DNA of 64,000 nucleotides, taken from positions 310,001-374,000 of the forward strand of contig OZ037834.1 in assembly GCA_964035575.1 (NCBI GenBank), read 5' to 3'. The notes beneath the pieces were generated by a model. The model was not told the DNA's origin and made no database searches. It was given only the letters and a program-made list of their open reading frames with translations. A program made the translations under genes and the position numbers. The DNA is from Rhynchopus sp. YZ270_cl-10. Lineage: Eukaryota > Euglenozoa > Diplonemea > Diplonemida > Diplonemidae. Shown one piece after another: positions 63,001 to 64,000 of this stretch (its first letter is position 1; each line of letters opens with the position of its first letter).

Positions 63001-64000
63001 GGTGATGCTGTTGCTGACAAGGCTGACTGTGTCTTGGATGAGTGCATTGAGACATGCCCGACCTGTGCAAATGCAACCTGTTCCAGTGTGGGTCAGACTT
63101 GCATTGACCCGGACACGAACTCGCTTGTGCTGAACGACTGGCTGTGCAAGTGCACAGTTGGTACTGGCAGCGCCACAGGAACAGCTGCAGCATGCATCTG
63201 CAACGAGTGTGATGTGCACAACGCAACATGTGCTGCAGCAGGACAGACTTGTTTCGAACCGAACGATCTTTGTGCTGTACCTAACGACTGGTTGTGCAAG
63301 TGCTCGCCACCTTCTATTTCAGAGAAACTTGGTGGGGTTGCGATCTGCAGATACGACGAATGTGACGAGAAGGGAGGCATCTGTACTTCAGCATCGCAGA
63401 CTTGCACAGACCCTGATGACACCGTTTACGACAACTGGTTCTGTACTTGCCAGTCTCCGAAGTCTGGTGTTGCGACTGCAGCAACAGCGAACTGCACAAT
63501 TGACGAGTGTGAAGAGACCTGTGCAACTTGTTCTGCTGACACCTGCACTTCAGTTGGCCAGACGTGCACCGACCCCAACACTGACGACGGATCTCTTGGT
63601 GACTGGGTCTGCGACTGTGTGTTGCCTGGTATCGGTTCTTCAACAGCAGCATCTGCGACGTGTGTGTGCAACGAATGCCTTGCGAATGGCATCACCTGCA
63701 CAGGAGCCGACCAGACTTGCTTCGACAGCGACCAGACTTGCCCTCCGAAGAGTGATTGGGTGTGCACATGCAAGGCTCCATCTGCGAGTGAGAAGGTTGC
63801 TGGTGTTGCCATCTGCGAGTACGATGAGTGCACTGAGAAGGCCATTACGTGCACAGGTGCAGGTCAGACCTGCGAGGACAAGCTCCTGACCACACCTGAC
63901 GACTGGGTTTGCACCTGTCCTCCACCGTCGCACGGTGATGCTGTTGCTGACAAGGCTGACTGTGTCTTGGATGAGTGCATTGAGACGTGCCCGACCTGTG
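29980..64000 (+). CDS. Giant secreted modular adhesin-like protein (3' end outside window)
   Basis: One frame stays open from the ATG at 29980 to the window edge: 11,340 complete codons, over 1 MDa, no intron or stop. Order of parts: signal peptide (1-28); a folded region with an early Cys cluster (29-160); C-type lectin-like domain (165-336); Cys/Trp blocks alternating with five vWA domains (348-3438); then about 148 EGF-like modules (3439 to the edge). Frame was checked at several points (32341, 36121, 39241, 41881, 63901), all in phase with the start. Cys content is very high, and N-glycosylation sequons (NST, NTT, NAT) recur in the modules, so the protein is almost certainly extracellular. 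A role in adhesion, prey capture or a surface coat is inferred from lectin plus vWA plus EGF-like architecture. The C-terminus, and so any membrane anchor, is not visible. Closest family not known to me. Confidence 0.93.
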   Translation, partial: MGADLRTLLWPTVVWLAVLQTFFTTSEARIAFDYKKNVYFMGRLDCHSIHFTTGDCTCKTPLEQVVVRIDENFQYRRDYLYCDSCSADGVSYSYNKYKGILTLTADPPIPMEDFISVLATKVRFRSTSKSTKVRRVSWSYGSVPRNPENGHLYKITYMTDLNGRSCGRNECPWDRAQAICADPKNDQFGLIGYLATVTSKEENDFLSGMHTSKTRYVYLGATDAGTEGQWKWVTGPEGCPDTYDPNGAPALRSACDLGYPLPVQKDPCTGTQCTGGTDLSYTKWSSAQPNEGGSRCNRYSDCRASGQDYMTMTRDGYWGDFSYYASSSRYYACEWGGVGELCMDKEDFGGSEELFLSCSYIRRKSSCKSAAPVGRCEWSGGKCRDGSCYKFDTESECDTDLSCDWDTAVKPVQCVVGYCQTHYLEQDTCNADDRHPCHWYSDIASPNQCQTLDCTIIHERCDCLHQHEHCFWDGASCLTLDTTVGCSRHYTDEAACHADLECSWNSNFELPCVTSACYYQCDEATCLSHTCHWTGSRCENDPTDCASLDEATCKTTGKCIWNAFYKPGQCTEDVCRPMTDIPACESLEVQAPLPCVIVAGGGDPDFCNVSPCHWMPGSLFPCEPKLCMHLDPTSCDADEQCKWDAPNPIDPTLGPGDIVLYCKELLCEYSSQPACEADIEQRCEWDASGNCVPLPCVEAITENQCSDDPQCHWDVQIQPPRCVLSKCSREGRTKEACVEHPDCMWVSSTATSPIAHCKVLDCSSLDTACQCYENPICTFNAVTGECNPPIYTTCPDLDIGFLIDGSGSMSRSFGGHPHGFYALIALMKEWVSSVPLTGEDYTVGGDSVARGKGFRVSFTQFSRADPGPGVDHPIHCSVGQCANGHLTGDLDELLGELEWHRTHYQRYWTYIHDALADVADNTFDPAHSPPHRMHVVVIIADGGLTDFTGRACSINQYPCPTGKDWRYKPEYLGMVQDAYERLMDDNVVVFGIVMKRYSYRTVYDIDAEVTMKKLVTQPADEHYLPLEVEEIKSDVLYALCDPTSTFGRVISPPVNLTHLPCPSWGFQDECNADAQCEWQTPALTTCEGENMENACPNLNCHNVPSLYKNAYACNQCVLARSIITCGNTIVGGILGTCQPTHCIHCCDANCCEADPACNWIPGVDACERRVCEYTTEAECNTDPDLLCEWNTTASPPTCQLKHCEATFIMEKCDLKPECEWDASTIASPPECLKVDVCNTHITEADCHADTTCQWNCTESTCRQSECYVTSEVECKALDECLWDHTHGCKENHCADFESDIECSATCNNCTWDDSATRPHCREVLCMSYSETECANVTNCRWVGGECIESYCAKYEENVAACGQDPRCEFLADVDPAGCFPTDCTATHGGIPFHDLDATTCTADANCKTAVDSTGDPICVPQLCSDFLSACDCNDLPDCYWDSVAGSCVNPAREACPDLDVAILLGSPDALDGEFSGYYDGFEGLINEIQSFVSTTTLTGESSTVPSTATGGNMRLAFIQYGATGGVWQCKNDGSGCAGNCSNPLLPTGAQCTDGGFSGLRDEIVTDLNWHQNNIMASSDNYLPAALDAAATLFATTPTHRQKVLIIVNNFPLSPVDPQQTEIPAKMTALAASSVHTFTAVVRDQPLPTAAETLAETVFKPIASAPSDTHYAGVQLTQLSTVLSEMCMPGGTFGAEISKLSNPTAAALPCNSWGSETTCRADPACAWNAATPVCTGAGECANINCRTLALGQTGFQCSECTLVAGSVVCTAGASYPVSGYCDISPCQDSCTEPLCEAASGGCTWDATQCETTQCDYVDEPTCEADPICVWNTTAEPEECTVTECLHFAPGTCDADSACMWDPNTEECIAKVPDCASLTSPQACNAHYTDACGWDCETGTCTVKHCIHPFDTECLADPLCLWDDDSELCHKIRCTATTEQTCSTDVACTWDGSSCTMHACYKHASEFLCESDPNCFFSTDDCSICQIRECSATYGTATADCTADLLGIHCQVDPTSGTCVDLKCDDYNALINGGACPCKEDVRCEFDQSVTPPKCKKAEYENCPNLDIAIALDASCLTNDYFGMHPSGFEGMLEVVRDFIRVAPLTGEDASVGVGSTDATDSMRFALSTYTTDAEVAECPECSCGSTSLGINAGTTECGKFTGSRAQLEADLAWHRENHDPTSSCNPSLQSLMDFASNLFVESGPSRTKVLVILGKGNADVGVVAVRDALAAIGVKVFAVQVTKNAVPSVLDNDMAGKMQASLVTAPATSTQVTTDLAGVRAQFEQFCSPTGSFGSVVTQGLVTSSNIKACSELGTSTFCNEKATCQWSSAAVACEDHPCFPHCSEVLCLADTPNNCVWDATTHTCQKTICEDIATPTACTNNPVCTYDVAAAPACFPTPCLASTEADCNVMGAGCTWDGDTCIVTPCYHNDTANCEAEAGCEWDNVCPDPADHLCKVTPCVAAVHSTAQGCDADPVCQWSAQSSCERLACTEFTTEKCCTSFEDCTWDISQTPVVCSLKYCQKTYATASVSAACTDDTQCEFNTTSQTCVAKNCNDLEECDCRADPVCYWDTTTSPIENCRNAEYGECPIMDIVFLVDASTQMTRQFGRHANGFTGVMSLLRSWAGTLPLSGELGGTDAATPSGIRIGVIQFAGQKPSGPFAGSSRALITPTSVGSEGRLTGEYGEVSGDITWQSQNMLATSDVMLEKGLTAAGDMFDPLHALNGRRRVLIIITQGVVHDTLSLLSAQRVLSDEQVEVFGIVIRSASPTQTSIDAETELKKIASNPADSYVQGVTLDELGATLLETMCKPDGTFGQIIVPPASSTARIPCGNYAADAQLCSRDAGCVFDAVTEFCIDSSCIRHCEESVCTADTAGLCVWNSTTDECWKETLCSHTTETTCDADVTGCTWNSSATPPCEERECNLPTQDSCEALPLCYWDPTITPFACNPLPCLYDAATPCGNDPACEWKVSACSGEDVCVERICLHGVQDECTTDPLCEWDGSGCVEQKCARYTSEGCCGAVDECAWTPDSSVCEVEECSLLGDADTCDANPLCQYRANATGTEKCLPLVCSTLTARCECNQRINCYHKSNPTTGQCTPSEYGLCPTMDIGVLLDGSLSMTRSFGSHRNGFEAVGEIMRRWVSELPLNFEPGGTQAGSTPDNGGARVGFVQYGADDATGTAVSKLAPFALAGGSGGMLSGVASELGADITWHESNVYSKGSRIGSALQKAQLMFAAAPVDARRHIMFVIADDEILDSGSVLGSIPADVEVFGIVIRRGAAKTATDAAAEKSLKQITSDDHVTNIEISELAAVLNGLCDPNGPWGSMLVTAAPAPTTGVHFPCPDYVVKSTCEEDVGCLWSDAGVRCEDHPCLGFCTEPECEAAAATANCSWNTTADSCFKEPTPVCTCKYNTTDIAYNKDKCSADVLCTWDVALSECMFDECKGDNLCATVGQSCADPNIMPCSQKDWVCTCPDPSTGSGTAQVAACVIDECADTCPTCAGSACTAGFQECDDPDTSADSLSDWVCACIPPATGVALAGTAQCVLDECTVATNCAGCELDLCSKSGQTCNDPNTDSQSTGDWICICAPPSTATSVTSLADCSVDECDLYSTCVDAGQTCNDPDLLQQGDWVCTCPPPSSGTAVQQVSVCTLDECDVQGCPTCADDTCGPGQTCDDPNTYADQLSDWTCTCIAPSTGKATANAAVCALNECVIQNCPTCANSICTDASQTCFDPSPVTTSTEDWLCVCAPPANATKLQGPAVCHFDECETHSGTCTAVDQTCEDPDTLKQGDWMCLCVTPFAGTATAQPADCTLDECDVQDCLTCANSTCSDAGQTCVDADTAGTSLFSWECVCPAPSSGSAVANSAQCDLDECDIVGCATCEDDLCANGGQTCLDPNPYMKNLGDWFCICAPPSNATLVGALADCRVDECVINAAVCDNSGQTCADPDLHNQDDWTCNCPSPATGVATALAASCVLDECVVQNCPTCANSTCTDATQTCVEPDADWHSLNDWVCVCPPPSVGNATSNVAVCALDECTATCTSCEADVCSAGGQTCQDPKPFYTDKNDWFCACPPPSNATLVGALADCRVDECVMHGSTCTASDQTCTDPDLLVEHDWMCVCPPPATGSATAQVSDCVLDECLVQNCPTCANTTCTDNDQTCSDPDTDWNAVNDWVCTCPPPSTGSAIANFAECALNECTVPSCDTCEKDVCSNGGQTCIDPIPLYTTKSDWICACPPPSNATLVGGLADCRVDECSFYGGTCTNVGQTCDDPDQLVEHDWTCNCPSPVTGVATALAASCVLDECVVQNCPTCANSTCTDATQTCVEPDADWHSLNDWVCVCPPPSVGNATSNVAVCALDECTATCTSCEADVCSAGGQTCQDPKPFYTDKNDWFCACPPPSNATLVGALADCRVDECVMHGSTCTASDQTCTDPDLLVEHDWMCVCPSPATGSATAQVSDCVLDECLVQNCPTCANTTCTDNDQTCSDPDTDWNAVNDWVCTCPPPSTGSAIANFAECALNECTVPSCDTCEKDVCSNGGQTCIDPIPLYTTKSDWICACPPPSNATLVGGLADCRVDECSFYGGTCTNVGQTCDDPDQLVEHDWTCNCPSPATGVATALAASCVLDECVVQNCPTCANSTCTDATQTCVEPDADWHSLNDWVCVCPPPSVGNATSNVAVCALDECTATCPSCEADVCSAGGQTCQDPKPFYTDKNDWFCACPPPSNATLVGALADCRVDECVMHGSTCTASDQTCTDPDLLVEHDWMCVCPSPATGSATAQVSDCVLDECLVQNCPTCANTTCTDNDQTCSDPDTDWNAVNDWVCTCPPPSTGSAIANFAECALNECTVPTCDTCEKDVCSNGGQTCIDPIPLYTTKSDWICACPPPSNATLVGGLADCRVDECSFYGGTCTNVGQTCDDPDQLVEHDWTCNCPSPATGVATALAASCVLDECVVQNCPTCANSTCTDATQTCVEPDADWHSLNDWVCVCPPPSVGNATSNVAVCALDECTATCPSCEADVCSAGGQTCQDPKPFYTDKNDWFCACPPPSNATLVGALADCRVDECVMHGSTCTASDQTCTDPDLLVEHDWMCVCPSPATGSATAQVSDCVLDECLVQNCPTCANTTCTDNDQTCSDPDTDWNAVNDWVCTCPPPSTGSAIANFAECALNECTVPSCDTCEKDVCSNGGQTCIDPIPLYTTKSDWICACPPPSNATLVGGLADCRVDECSFYGGTCTNVGQTCDDPDQLVEHDWTCNCPSPATGVATALAASCVLDECVVQNCPTCANSTCTDATQTCVEPDADWHSLNDWVCVCPPPSVGNATSNVAVCALDECTATCPSCEADVCSAGGQTCQDPKPFYTDKNDWFCACPPPSNATLVGALADCRVDECVMHGSTCTASDQTCTDPDLLVEHDWMCVCPPPATGSATAQVSDCVLDECLVQNCPTCANTTCTDNDQTCSDPDTDWNAVNDWVCTCPPPSTGSAIANFAECALNECTVPTCDTCEKDVCSNGGQTCIDPIPLYTTKSDWICACPPPSNATLVGGLADCRVDECSFYGGTCTNVGQTCDDPDQLVEHDWTCNCPSPATGVATALAASCVLDECVVQNCPTCANSTCTDATQTCVEPDADWHSLNDWVCVCPPPSVGNATSNVAVCALDECTATCPSCEADVCSAGGQTCQDPKPFYTDKNDWFCACPPPSNATLVGALADCRVDECTLYGTTCTSGGQLCTDPDLLVEHDWMCVCPSPATGSATAQVSDCVLDECLVQNCPTCANTTCTDNDQTCSDPDTDWNAVNDWVCTCPPPSTGSAIANFAECALNECTVPSCDTCEKDVCSNGGQTCIDPIPLYTTKSDWICACPPPSNATLVGGLADCRVDECSFYGGTCTNVGQTCDDPDQLVEHDWTCNCPSPATGVATALAASCVLDECVVQNCPTCANSTCTDATQTCVEPDADWHSLNDWVCVCPPPSVGNATSNVAVCALDECTATCPSCEADVCSAGGQTCQDPKPFYTDKNDWFCACPPPSNATLVGALADCRVDECVMHGSTCTASDQTCKDPDLLVEHDWMCVCPSPATGSATAQVSDCVLDECLVQNCPTCANTTCTDNDQTCSDPDTDWNAVNDWVCTCPPPSTGSAIANFAECALNECTVPSCDTCEKNICGASGQTCIDPIPLYTTKSDWICACPPPSNATLVGGLADCRVDECSFYGGTCTNVGQTCDDPDQLVEHDWTCNCPSPATGVATALAASCVLDECVVQNCPTCANSTCTDATQTCVEPDADWHSLNDWVCVCPPPSVGNATSNVAVCALDECTATCPSCEANLCSNNGQTCQDPKPFYTDKNDWFCACPPPSNATLVGALADCRVDECTLYGTTCTSGGQLCTDPDLLVEHDWMCVCPSPATGSATAQVSDCVLDECLVQNCPTCANTTCTDNDQTCSDPDTDWNAVNDWVCTCPPPSTGSAIANFAECALNECTVPSCDTCEKDVCSNGGQTCIDPIPLYTTKSDWICACPPPSNATLVGGLADCRVDECSFYGGTCTNVGQTCDDPDQLVEHDWTCNCPSPATGVATALAASCVLDECVVQNCPTCANSTCTDATQTCVEPDADWHSLNDWVCVCPPPSVGNATSNVAVCALDECTATCPSCEADVCSNNGQTCQDPKPFYTDKNDWFCACPPPSNATLVGALADCRVDECTLYGTTCTSGGQLCTDPDLLVEHDWMCVCPSPATGSATAQVSDCVLDECLVQNCPTCANTTCTDNDQTCSDPDTDWNAVNDWVCTCPPPSTGSAIANFAECALNECTVPSCDTCEKDVCSNGGQTCIDPIPLYTTKSDWICACPPPSNATLVGGLADCRVDECSFYGGTCTNVGQTCDDPDQLVEHDWTCNCPSPATGVATALAASCVLDECVVQNCPTCANSTCTDATQTCVEPDADWHSLNDWVCVCPPPSVGNATSNVAVCALDECTATCPSCEANLCSNNGQTCQDPKPFYTDKNDWFCACPPPSNATLVGALADCRVDECTLYGTTCTSGGQLCTDPDLLVEHDWMCVCPSPATGSATAQVSDCVLDECLVQNCPTCANTTCTDNDQTCSDPDTDWNAVNDWVCTCPPPSTGSAIANFAECALNECTVPSCDTCEKDVCSNGGQTCIDPIPLYTTKSDWICACPPPSNATLVGGLADCRVDECSFYGGTCTNVGQTCDDPDQLVEHDWTCNCPSPATGVATALAASCVLDECVVQNCPTCANSTCTDATQTCVEPDADWHSLNDWVCVCPPPSVGNATSNVAVCALDECTATCPSCEANLCSNNGQTCQDPKPFYTDKNDWFCACPPPSNATLVGALADCRVDECTLYGTTCTSGGQLCTDPDLLVEHDWMCVCPSPATGSATAQVSDCVLDECLVQNCPTCANTTCTDNDQTCSDPDTDWNAVNDWVCTCPPPSTGSAIANFAECALNECTVPSCDTCEKDVCSNGGQTCIDPIPLYTTKSDWICACPPPSNATLVGGLADCRVDECSFYGGTCTNVGQTCDDPDQLVEHDWTCNCPSPATGVATALAASCVLDECVVQNCPTCANSTCTDATQTCVEPDADWHSLNDWVCVCPPPSVGNATSNVAVCALDECTATCPSCEANLCSNNGQTCQDPKPFYTDKNDWFCACPPPSNATLVGALADCRVDECTLYGTTCTSGGQLCTDPDLLVEHDWMCVCPSPATGSATAQVSDCVLDECLVQNCPTCANTTCTDNDQTCSDPDTDWNAVNDWVCTCPPPSTGSAIANFAECALNECTVPSCDTCEKDVCSNGGQTCIDPIPLYTTKSDWICACPPPSNATLVGGLADCRVDECSFYGGTCTNVGQTCDDPDQLVEHDWTCNCPSPATGVATALAASCVLDECVVQNCPTCANSTCTDATQTCVEPDADWHSLNDWVCVCPPPSVGNATSNVAVCALDECTATCPSCEADVCSAGGQTCQDPKPFYTDKNDWFCACPPPSNATLVGALADCRVDECEKHGITCTNGGQLCTDPDLLVEHDWMCVCPSPATGSATAQVSDCVLDECLVQNCPTCANTTCTDNDQTCSDPDTDWNAVNDWVCTCPPPSTGSAIANFAECALNECTVPSCDTCEKDVCSNGGQTCIDPIPLYTTKSDWICACPPPSNATLVGGLADCRVDECSFYGGTCTNVGQTCDDPDQLVEHDWTCNCPSPATGVATALAASCVLDECVVQNCPTCANSTCTDATQTCVEPDADWHSLNDWVCVCPPPSVGNATSNVAVCALDECTATCPSCESDVCSAGGQTCQDPKPFYTDKNDWFCACPPPSNATLVGALADCRVDECTLYGTTCTSGGQLCTDPDLLVEHDWMCVCPSPATGSATAQVSDCVLDECLVQNCPTCANTTCTDNDQTCSDPDTDWNAVNDWVCTCPPPSTGSAIANFAECALNECTMPSCDTCEKDVCSNGGQTCIDPIPLYTTKSDWICACPPPSNATLVGGLADCRVDECSFYGGTCTNVGQTCDDPDQLVEHDWTCNCPSPATGVATALAASCVLDECVVQNCPTCANSTCTDATQTCVEPDADWHSLNDWVCVCPPPSVGNATSNVAVCALDECTATCPSCESDVCSAGGQTCQDPKPFYTDKNDWFCACPPPSNATLVGALADCRVDECTLYGTTCTSGGQLCTDPDLLVEHDWMCVCPPPATGSATAQVSDCVLDECLVQNCPTCANTTCTDNDQTCSDPDTDWNAVNDWVCTCPPPSTGSAIANFAECALNECTVPSCDTCEKDVCSNGGQTCIDPIPLYTTKSDWICACPPPSNATLVGGLADCRVDECSFYGGTCTNVGQTCDDPDQLVEHDWTCNCPSPATGVATALAASCVLDECVVQNCPTCANSTCTDATQTCVEPDADWHSLNDWVCVCPPPSVGNATSNVAVCALDECTATCPSCEADVCSAGGQTCQDPKPFYTDKNDWFCACPPPSNATLVGALADCRVDECTLYGTTCTSGGQLCTDPDLLVEHDWMCVCPSPATGSATAQVSDCVLDECLVQNCPTCANTTCTDNDQTCSDPDTDWNAVNDWVCTCPPPSTGSAIANFAECALNECTVPSCDTCEKDVCSNGGQTCIDPIPLYTTKSDWICACPPPSNATLVGGLADCSFDECDLYRDTCVKADQLCEDTNLLSLDDWECVCPSPATGRNTAAVSSCVIDECTATCASCADTTCTGAGQECLDVDTDWRSLNDWNCSCIAPLVGSAVVSVATCTIDECAATCAHCANGACSPGQTCFDPDHSAQNTSNWVCTCEPPTHNFKVAGTANCEIDECREHEETCHEHGQVCVDPDKTPSSLNDWVCLCVPPAVEPLVNATMTAAHCHYTGECEDDPAIAAICTDKGQNCYDPFPNPSSTGDWQCVCVDPAKGSNATAAPADCVLDQCIEVCASCADIGDGNGNVCASEGQTCVDPDVSALILHDWYCLCVSPLTQVGGAAPASLLKPALCELDECTATCGTCSADTCTSVSQTCLDSNKDPGATADWTCTCTTGVGVATAKAATCVCNECLANSNTCTNAGQTCLDHDMTCPSQSDWICECAPPSVSTNTAAVAICEYNECDAHSSTCTAKSQTCTDPSLTTADDWFCTCQSPKSGVATAAAADCTIDECAETCATCSADTCTSVGQTCTDPNTDDGSLGDWTCTCVLPGVGTSTAASATCVCNECLANGITCTGADQTCFDSDQTCPPKSDWVCTCKAPSASEKVAGVAICEYDECTEKAITCTGAGQTCEDKLLTTPDDWVCTCPPPSHGDAVADKADCVLDECIETCPSCANATCSSVGQTCIDPDTNSLVLNDWLCKCTVGTGSATGTAAACICNECDVHNATCAAAGQTCFEPNDLCAVPNDWLCKCSPPSISEKLGGVAICRYDECDEKGGICTSASQTCTDPDDTVYDNWFCTCQSPKSGVATAATANCTIDECTETCATCSADTCTSVGQTCTDPNTDDGSLGDWTCTCVLPGIGSSTAASATCVCNECLANGITCTGADQTCFDSDQTCPPKSDWVCTCKAPSASEKVAGVAICEYDECTEKAITCTGAGQTCEDKLLTTPDDWVCTCPPPSHGDAVADKADCVLDECIETCPTCANATCSSVGQTCIDPDTSSLVLNDWLCKCTVGTGSATGTAAACICNECDVHNATCAAAGQTCFEPNDLCAVPDDWLCKCSPPSISEKLGGVAICRYDECDEKGGICTSASQTCTDPDDTVYDNWFCTCQSPKSGVATAAAADCTIDECTETCATCSADTCTSVGQTCTDPNTDDGSLGDWTCTCVLPGIGSSTAASATCVCNECLANGITCTGADQTCFDSDQTCPPKSDWVCTCKAPSASEKVAGVAICEYDECTEKAITCTGAGQTCEDKLLTTPDDWVCTCPPPSHGDAVADKADCVLDECIETCPTCANATCSSVGQTCIDPDTNSLVLNDWLCKCTVGTGSATGTAAACICNECDVHNATCAAAGQTCFEPNDLCAVPNDWLCKCSPPSISEKLGGVAICRYDECDEKGGICTSASQTCTDPDDTVYDNWLCTCQSPKSGVATAAAADCTIDECTETCATCSADTCTSVGQTCTDPNTDDGSLGDWTCDCVLPGVGTSTAASATCVCNECLANGITCTGADQTCFDSDQTCPPKSDWVCTCKAPSASEKVAGVAICEYDECTEQSITCTGAGQTCEDKLLTTPDDWVCTCPPPSHGDAVADKADCVLDECIETCPTCANATCSSVGQTCIDPDTNSLVLNDWLCKCTVGTGSATGTAAACICNECDVHNVTCAAAGQTCFEPNDLCAVPNDWLCKCSPPSISEKLGGVAICRYDECDEKGGICTSASQTCTDPDDTVYDNWFCTCQSPKSGVATAATANCTIDECTETCATCSADTCTSVGQTCTDPNTDDGSLGDWTCTCVLPGIGSSTAASATCVCNECLANGITCTGADQTCFDSDQTCPPKSDWVCTCKAPSASEKVAGVAICEYDECTEKAITCTGAGQTCEDKLLTTPDDWVCTCPPPSHGDAVADKADCVLDECIETCPTCANATCSSVGQTCIDPDTNSLVLNDWLCKCTVGTGSATGTAAACICNECDVHNATCAAAGQTCFEPNDLCAVPNDWLCKCSPPSISEKLGGVAICRYDECDEKGGICTSASQTCTDPDDTVYDNWFCTCQSPKSGVATAATANCTIDECEETCATCSADTCTSVGQTCTDPNTDDGSLGDWVCDCVLPGIGSSTAASATCVCNECLANGITCTGADQTCFDSDQTCPPKSDWVCTCKAPSASEKVAGVAICEYDECTEKAITCTGAGQTCEDKLLTTPDDWVCTCPPPSHGDAVADKADCVLDECIETCPTC
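30472..30987 (+). other. C-type lectin-like domain of giant protein
   Basis: Residues about 165-336. Recognisable landmarks in order: CPWDRAQAIC (171-180); GYLATVTSKEENDFL, the usual LATxxSxEExxFL helix (192-206); VYLGATDAGTEGQWKWVTG (the WIGL/WxWxDG strands); KWSSAQPNEGG with QPN288-290 at the calcium/sugar loop; YWGDF (317-321) in place of the WND motif; YACEW (331-335) as the closing Cys strand. QPN rather than EPN or QPD leaves sugar preference open. Extra cysteines in a long inserted loop suggest additional disulfides. Confidence 0.8.
31021..32358 (+). other. Cys/Trp repeat block 1 of giant protein
   Basis: Residues 348-793: about a dozen modules of 35-45 residues with the pattern C-x(6-10)-C-x(2-4)-D-x2-C-x-W-(D/N/E)-x(5-10)-C, for example CDTDLSCDWD, CNADDRHPCHW and CEADIEQRCEWD. 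Similar blocks separate all the vWA domains (33140-34341, 35060-36159, 36850-37737, 38420-39288, 39950-40293). The tight CxW core recalls PSI/plexin-type knots, but I do not assign a family. Confidence 0.7.
32359..33105 (+). other. vWA domain 1 (intact MIDAS motif)
   Basis: Residues 794-1042. CPDLDIGFLIDGSGSMSRSF carries the metal-binding DxSxS motif (Asp804, Ser806, Ser808). Further vWA strands are visible: FRVSFTQFS, HVVVIIADGGLTD (the DG pair of the MIDAS site) and VVVFGIVM. Ends at LCDPTSTFG. vWA domains bind protein ligands through a magnesium ion. Confidence 0.85.
34342..35055 (+). other. vWA domain 2 (degenerate MIDAS)
   Basis: Residues 1455-1692. CPDLDVAILLGSPDALDGEF: the DxSxS motif is replaced by GSPDA. 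The fold is still recognisable from MRLAFIQYG, KVLIIVNNFPLSP and EMCMPGGTFG. Metal binding unlikely. Confidence 0.75.
36160..36858 (+). other. vWA domain 3 (degenerate MIDAS)
   Basis: Residues 2061-2293. CPNLDIAIALDASCLTNDYF has DxS but lacks the second Ser. KVLVILGKGNADVGVVAVRD and KVFAVQVTK mark later strands; ends QFCSPTGSFG. Confidence 0.75.
37738..38421 (+). other. vWA domain 4 (altered MIDAS)
   Basis: Residues 2587-2814. CPIMDIVFLVDASTQMTRQF: DASTQ instead of DxSxS. IRIGVIQFAGQ, RRVLIIITQG and VEVFGIVIRS follow the standard strand order; ends TMCKPDGTFG. Confidence 0.8.
39289..39951 (+). other. vWA domain 5 (intact MIDAS motif)
   Basis: Residues 3104-3324. CPTMDIGVLLDGSLSMTRSF has DGSLS (Asp3114). 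ARVGFVQYG, RRHIMFVIADDE and VEVFGIVIRRG follow; ends GLCDPNGPWG. Closest in motif to domain 1. Confidence 0.85.
40294..41904 (+). other. Diverged EGF-like modules before the first array
   Basis: Ten modules from residue 3439, each beginning (D/N)EC and ending in DW-x-C-x-C and one last Cys, of 49-58 residues. The single residue between the fourth and fifth core cysteines is the EGF hallmark, and the DEC start recalls calcium-binding EGF domains. Two subtypes occur: six-Cys modules, and eight-Cys modules with an added C-x2-C pair. They are well diverged from one another, so this is the older, unamplified part. The last 80 bases already match the array unit. Confidence 0.75.
41905..57504 (+). 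repeat. Coding higher-order array 1: 16 units of 975 bp (325 aa)
   Basis: Sixteen units start at 41905 and every 975 bp after it, to 56530. Each holds six EGF-like modules of 57, 56, 49, 57, 57 and 49 residues, starting DECVVQNC, DECTATC, DECVMHG (or DECTLYG), DECLVQNC, NECTVPSC and DECSFYGG. The second three mirror the first three, so the unit is a duplicated triplet. Units are almost identical at DNA level with no length change, which points to recent unequal exchange and gene conversion. The final module of unit 16 (from 57352) is already diverged. Because 975 is a multiple of three, copy-number change never breaks the frame. Confidence 0.95.
57352..58836 (+). other. Unique EGF-like modules between the two arrays
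   Basis: About nine diverged modules, beginning DECDLYRDTC, DECTATCASC, DECAATCAHC and DECREHEETC. One is irregular (GECEDDPAIAAIC). One has an inserted ADIGDGNGNVC loop. Residues after 58370 start to resemble the second array's modules (DECTATCGTCSADTCTS, NECLANSNTC), so they look like its founder triplet. Confidence 0.7.
58837..64000 (+). repeat. Coding higher-order array 2: 933-bp (311-aa) units, five full plus partial
   Basis: Unit starts at 58837, 59770, 60703, 61636, 62569 and 63502 (the last cut by the window edge). Six modules of 56, 51, 49, 55, 51 and 49 residues start DECTETCATC, NECLANGITC, DECTEKAITC, DECIETCPTC, NECDVHNATC and DECDEKGGIC. As in array 1, this is a duplicated triplet, but the module sequences are distinct. 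The length of this array beyond the window is unknown. Confidence 0.93.

Noticed and set aside
41905-64000. CRISPR-like regular repeats
   Set aside because: Regular spacing comes from coding modules; there are no spacers between identical short repeats and the units are translated.
1-64000. tRNA, rRNA genes or LTR/virus-like elements
   Set aside because: No cloverleaf with conserved boxes, no rRNA-like stretch, and no long terminal repeats or polymerase/capsid-like frames were seen.
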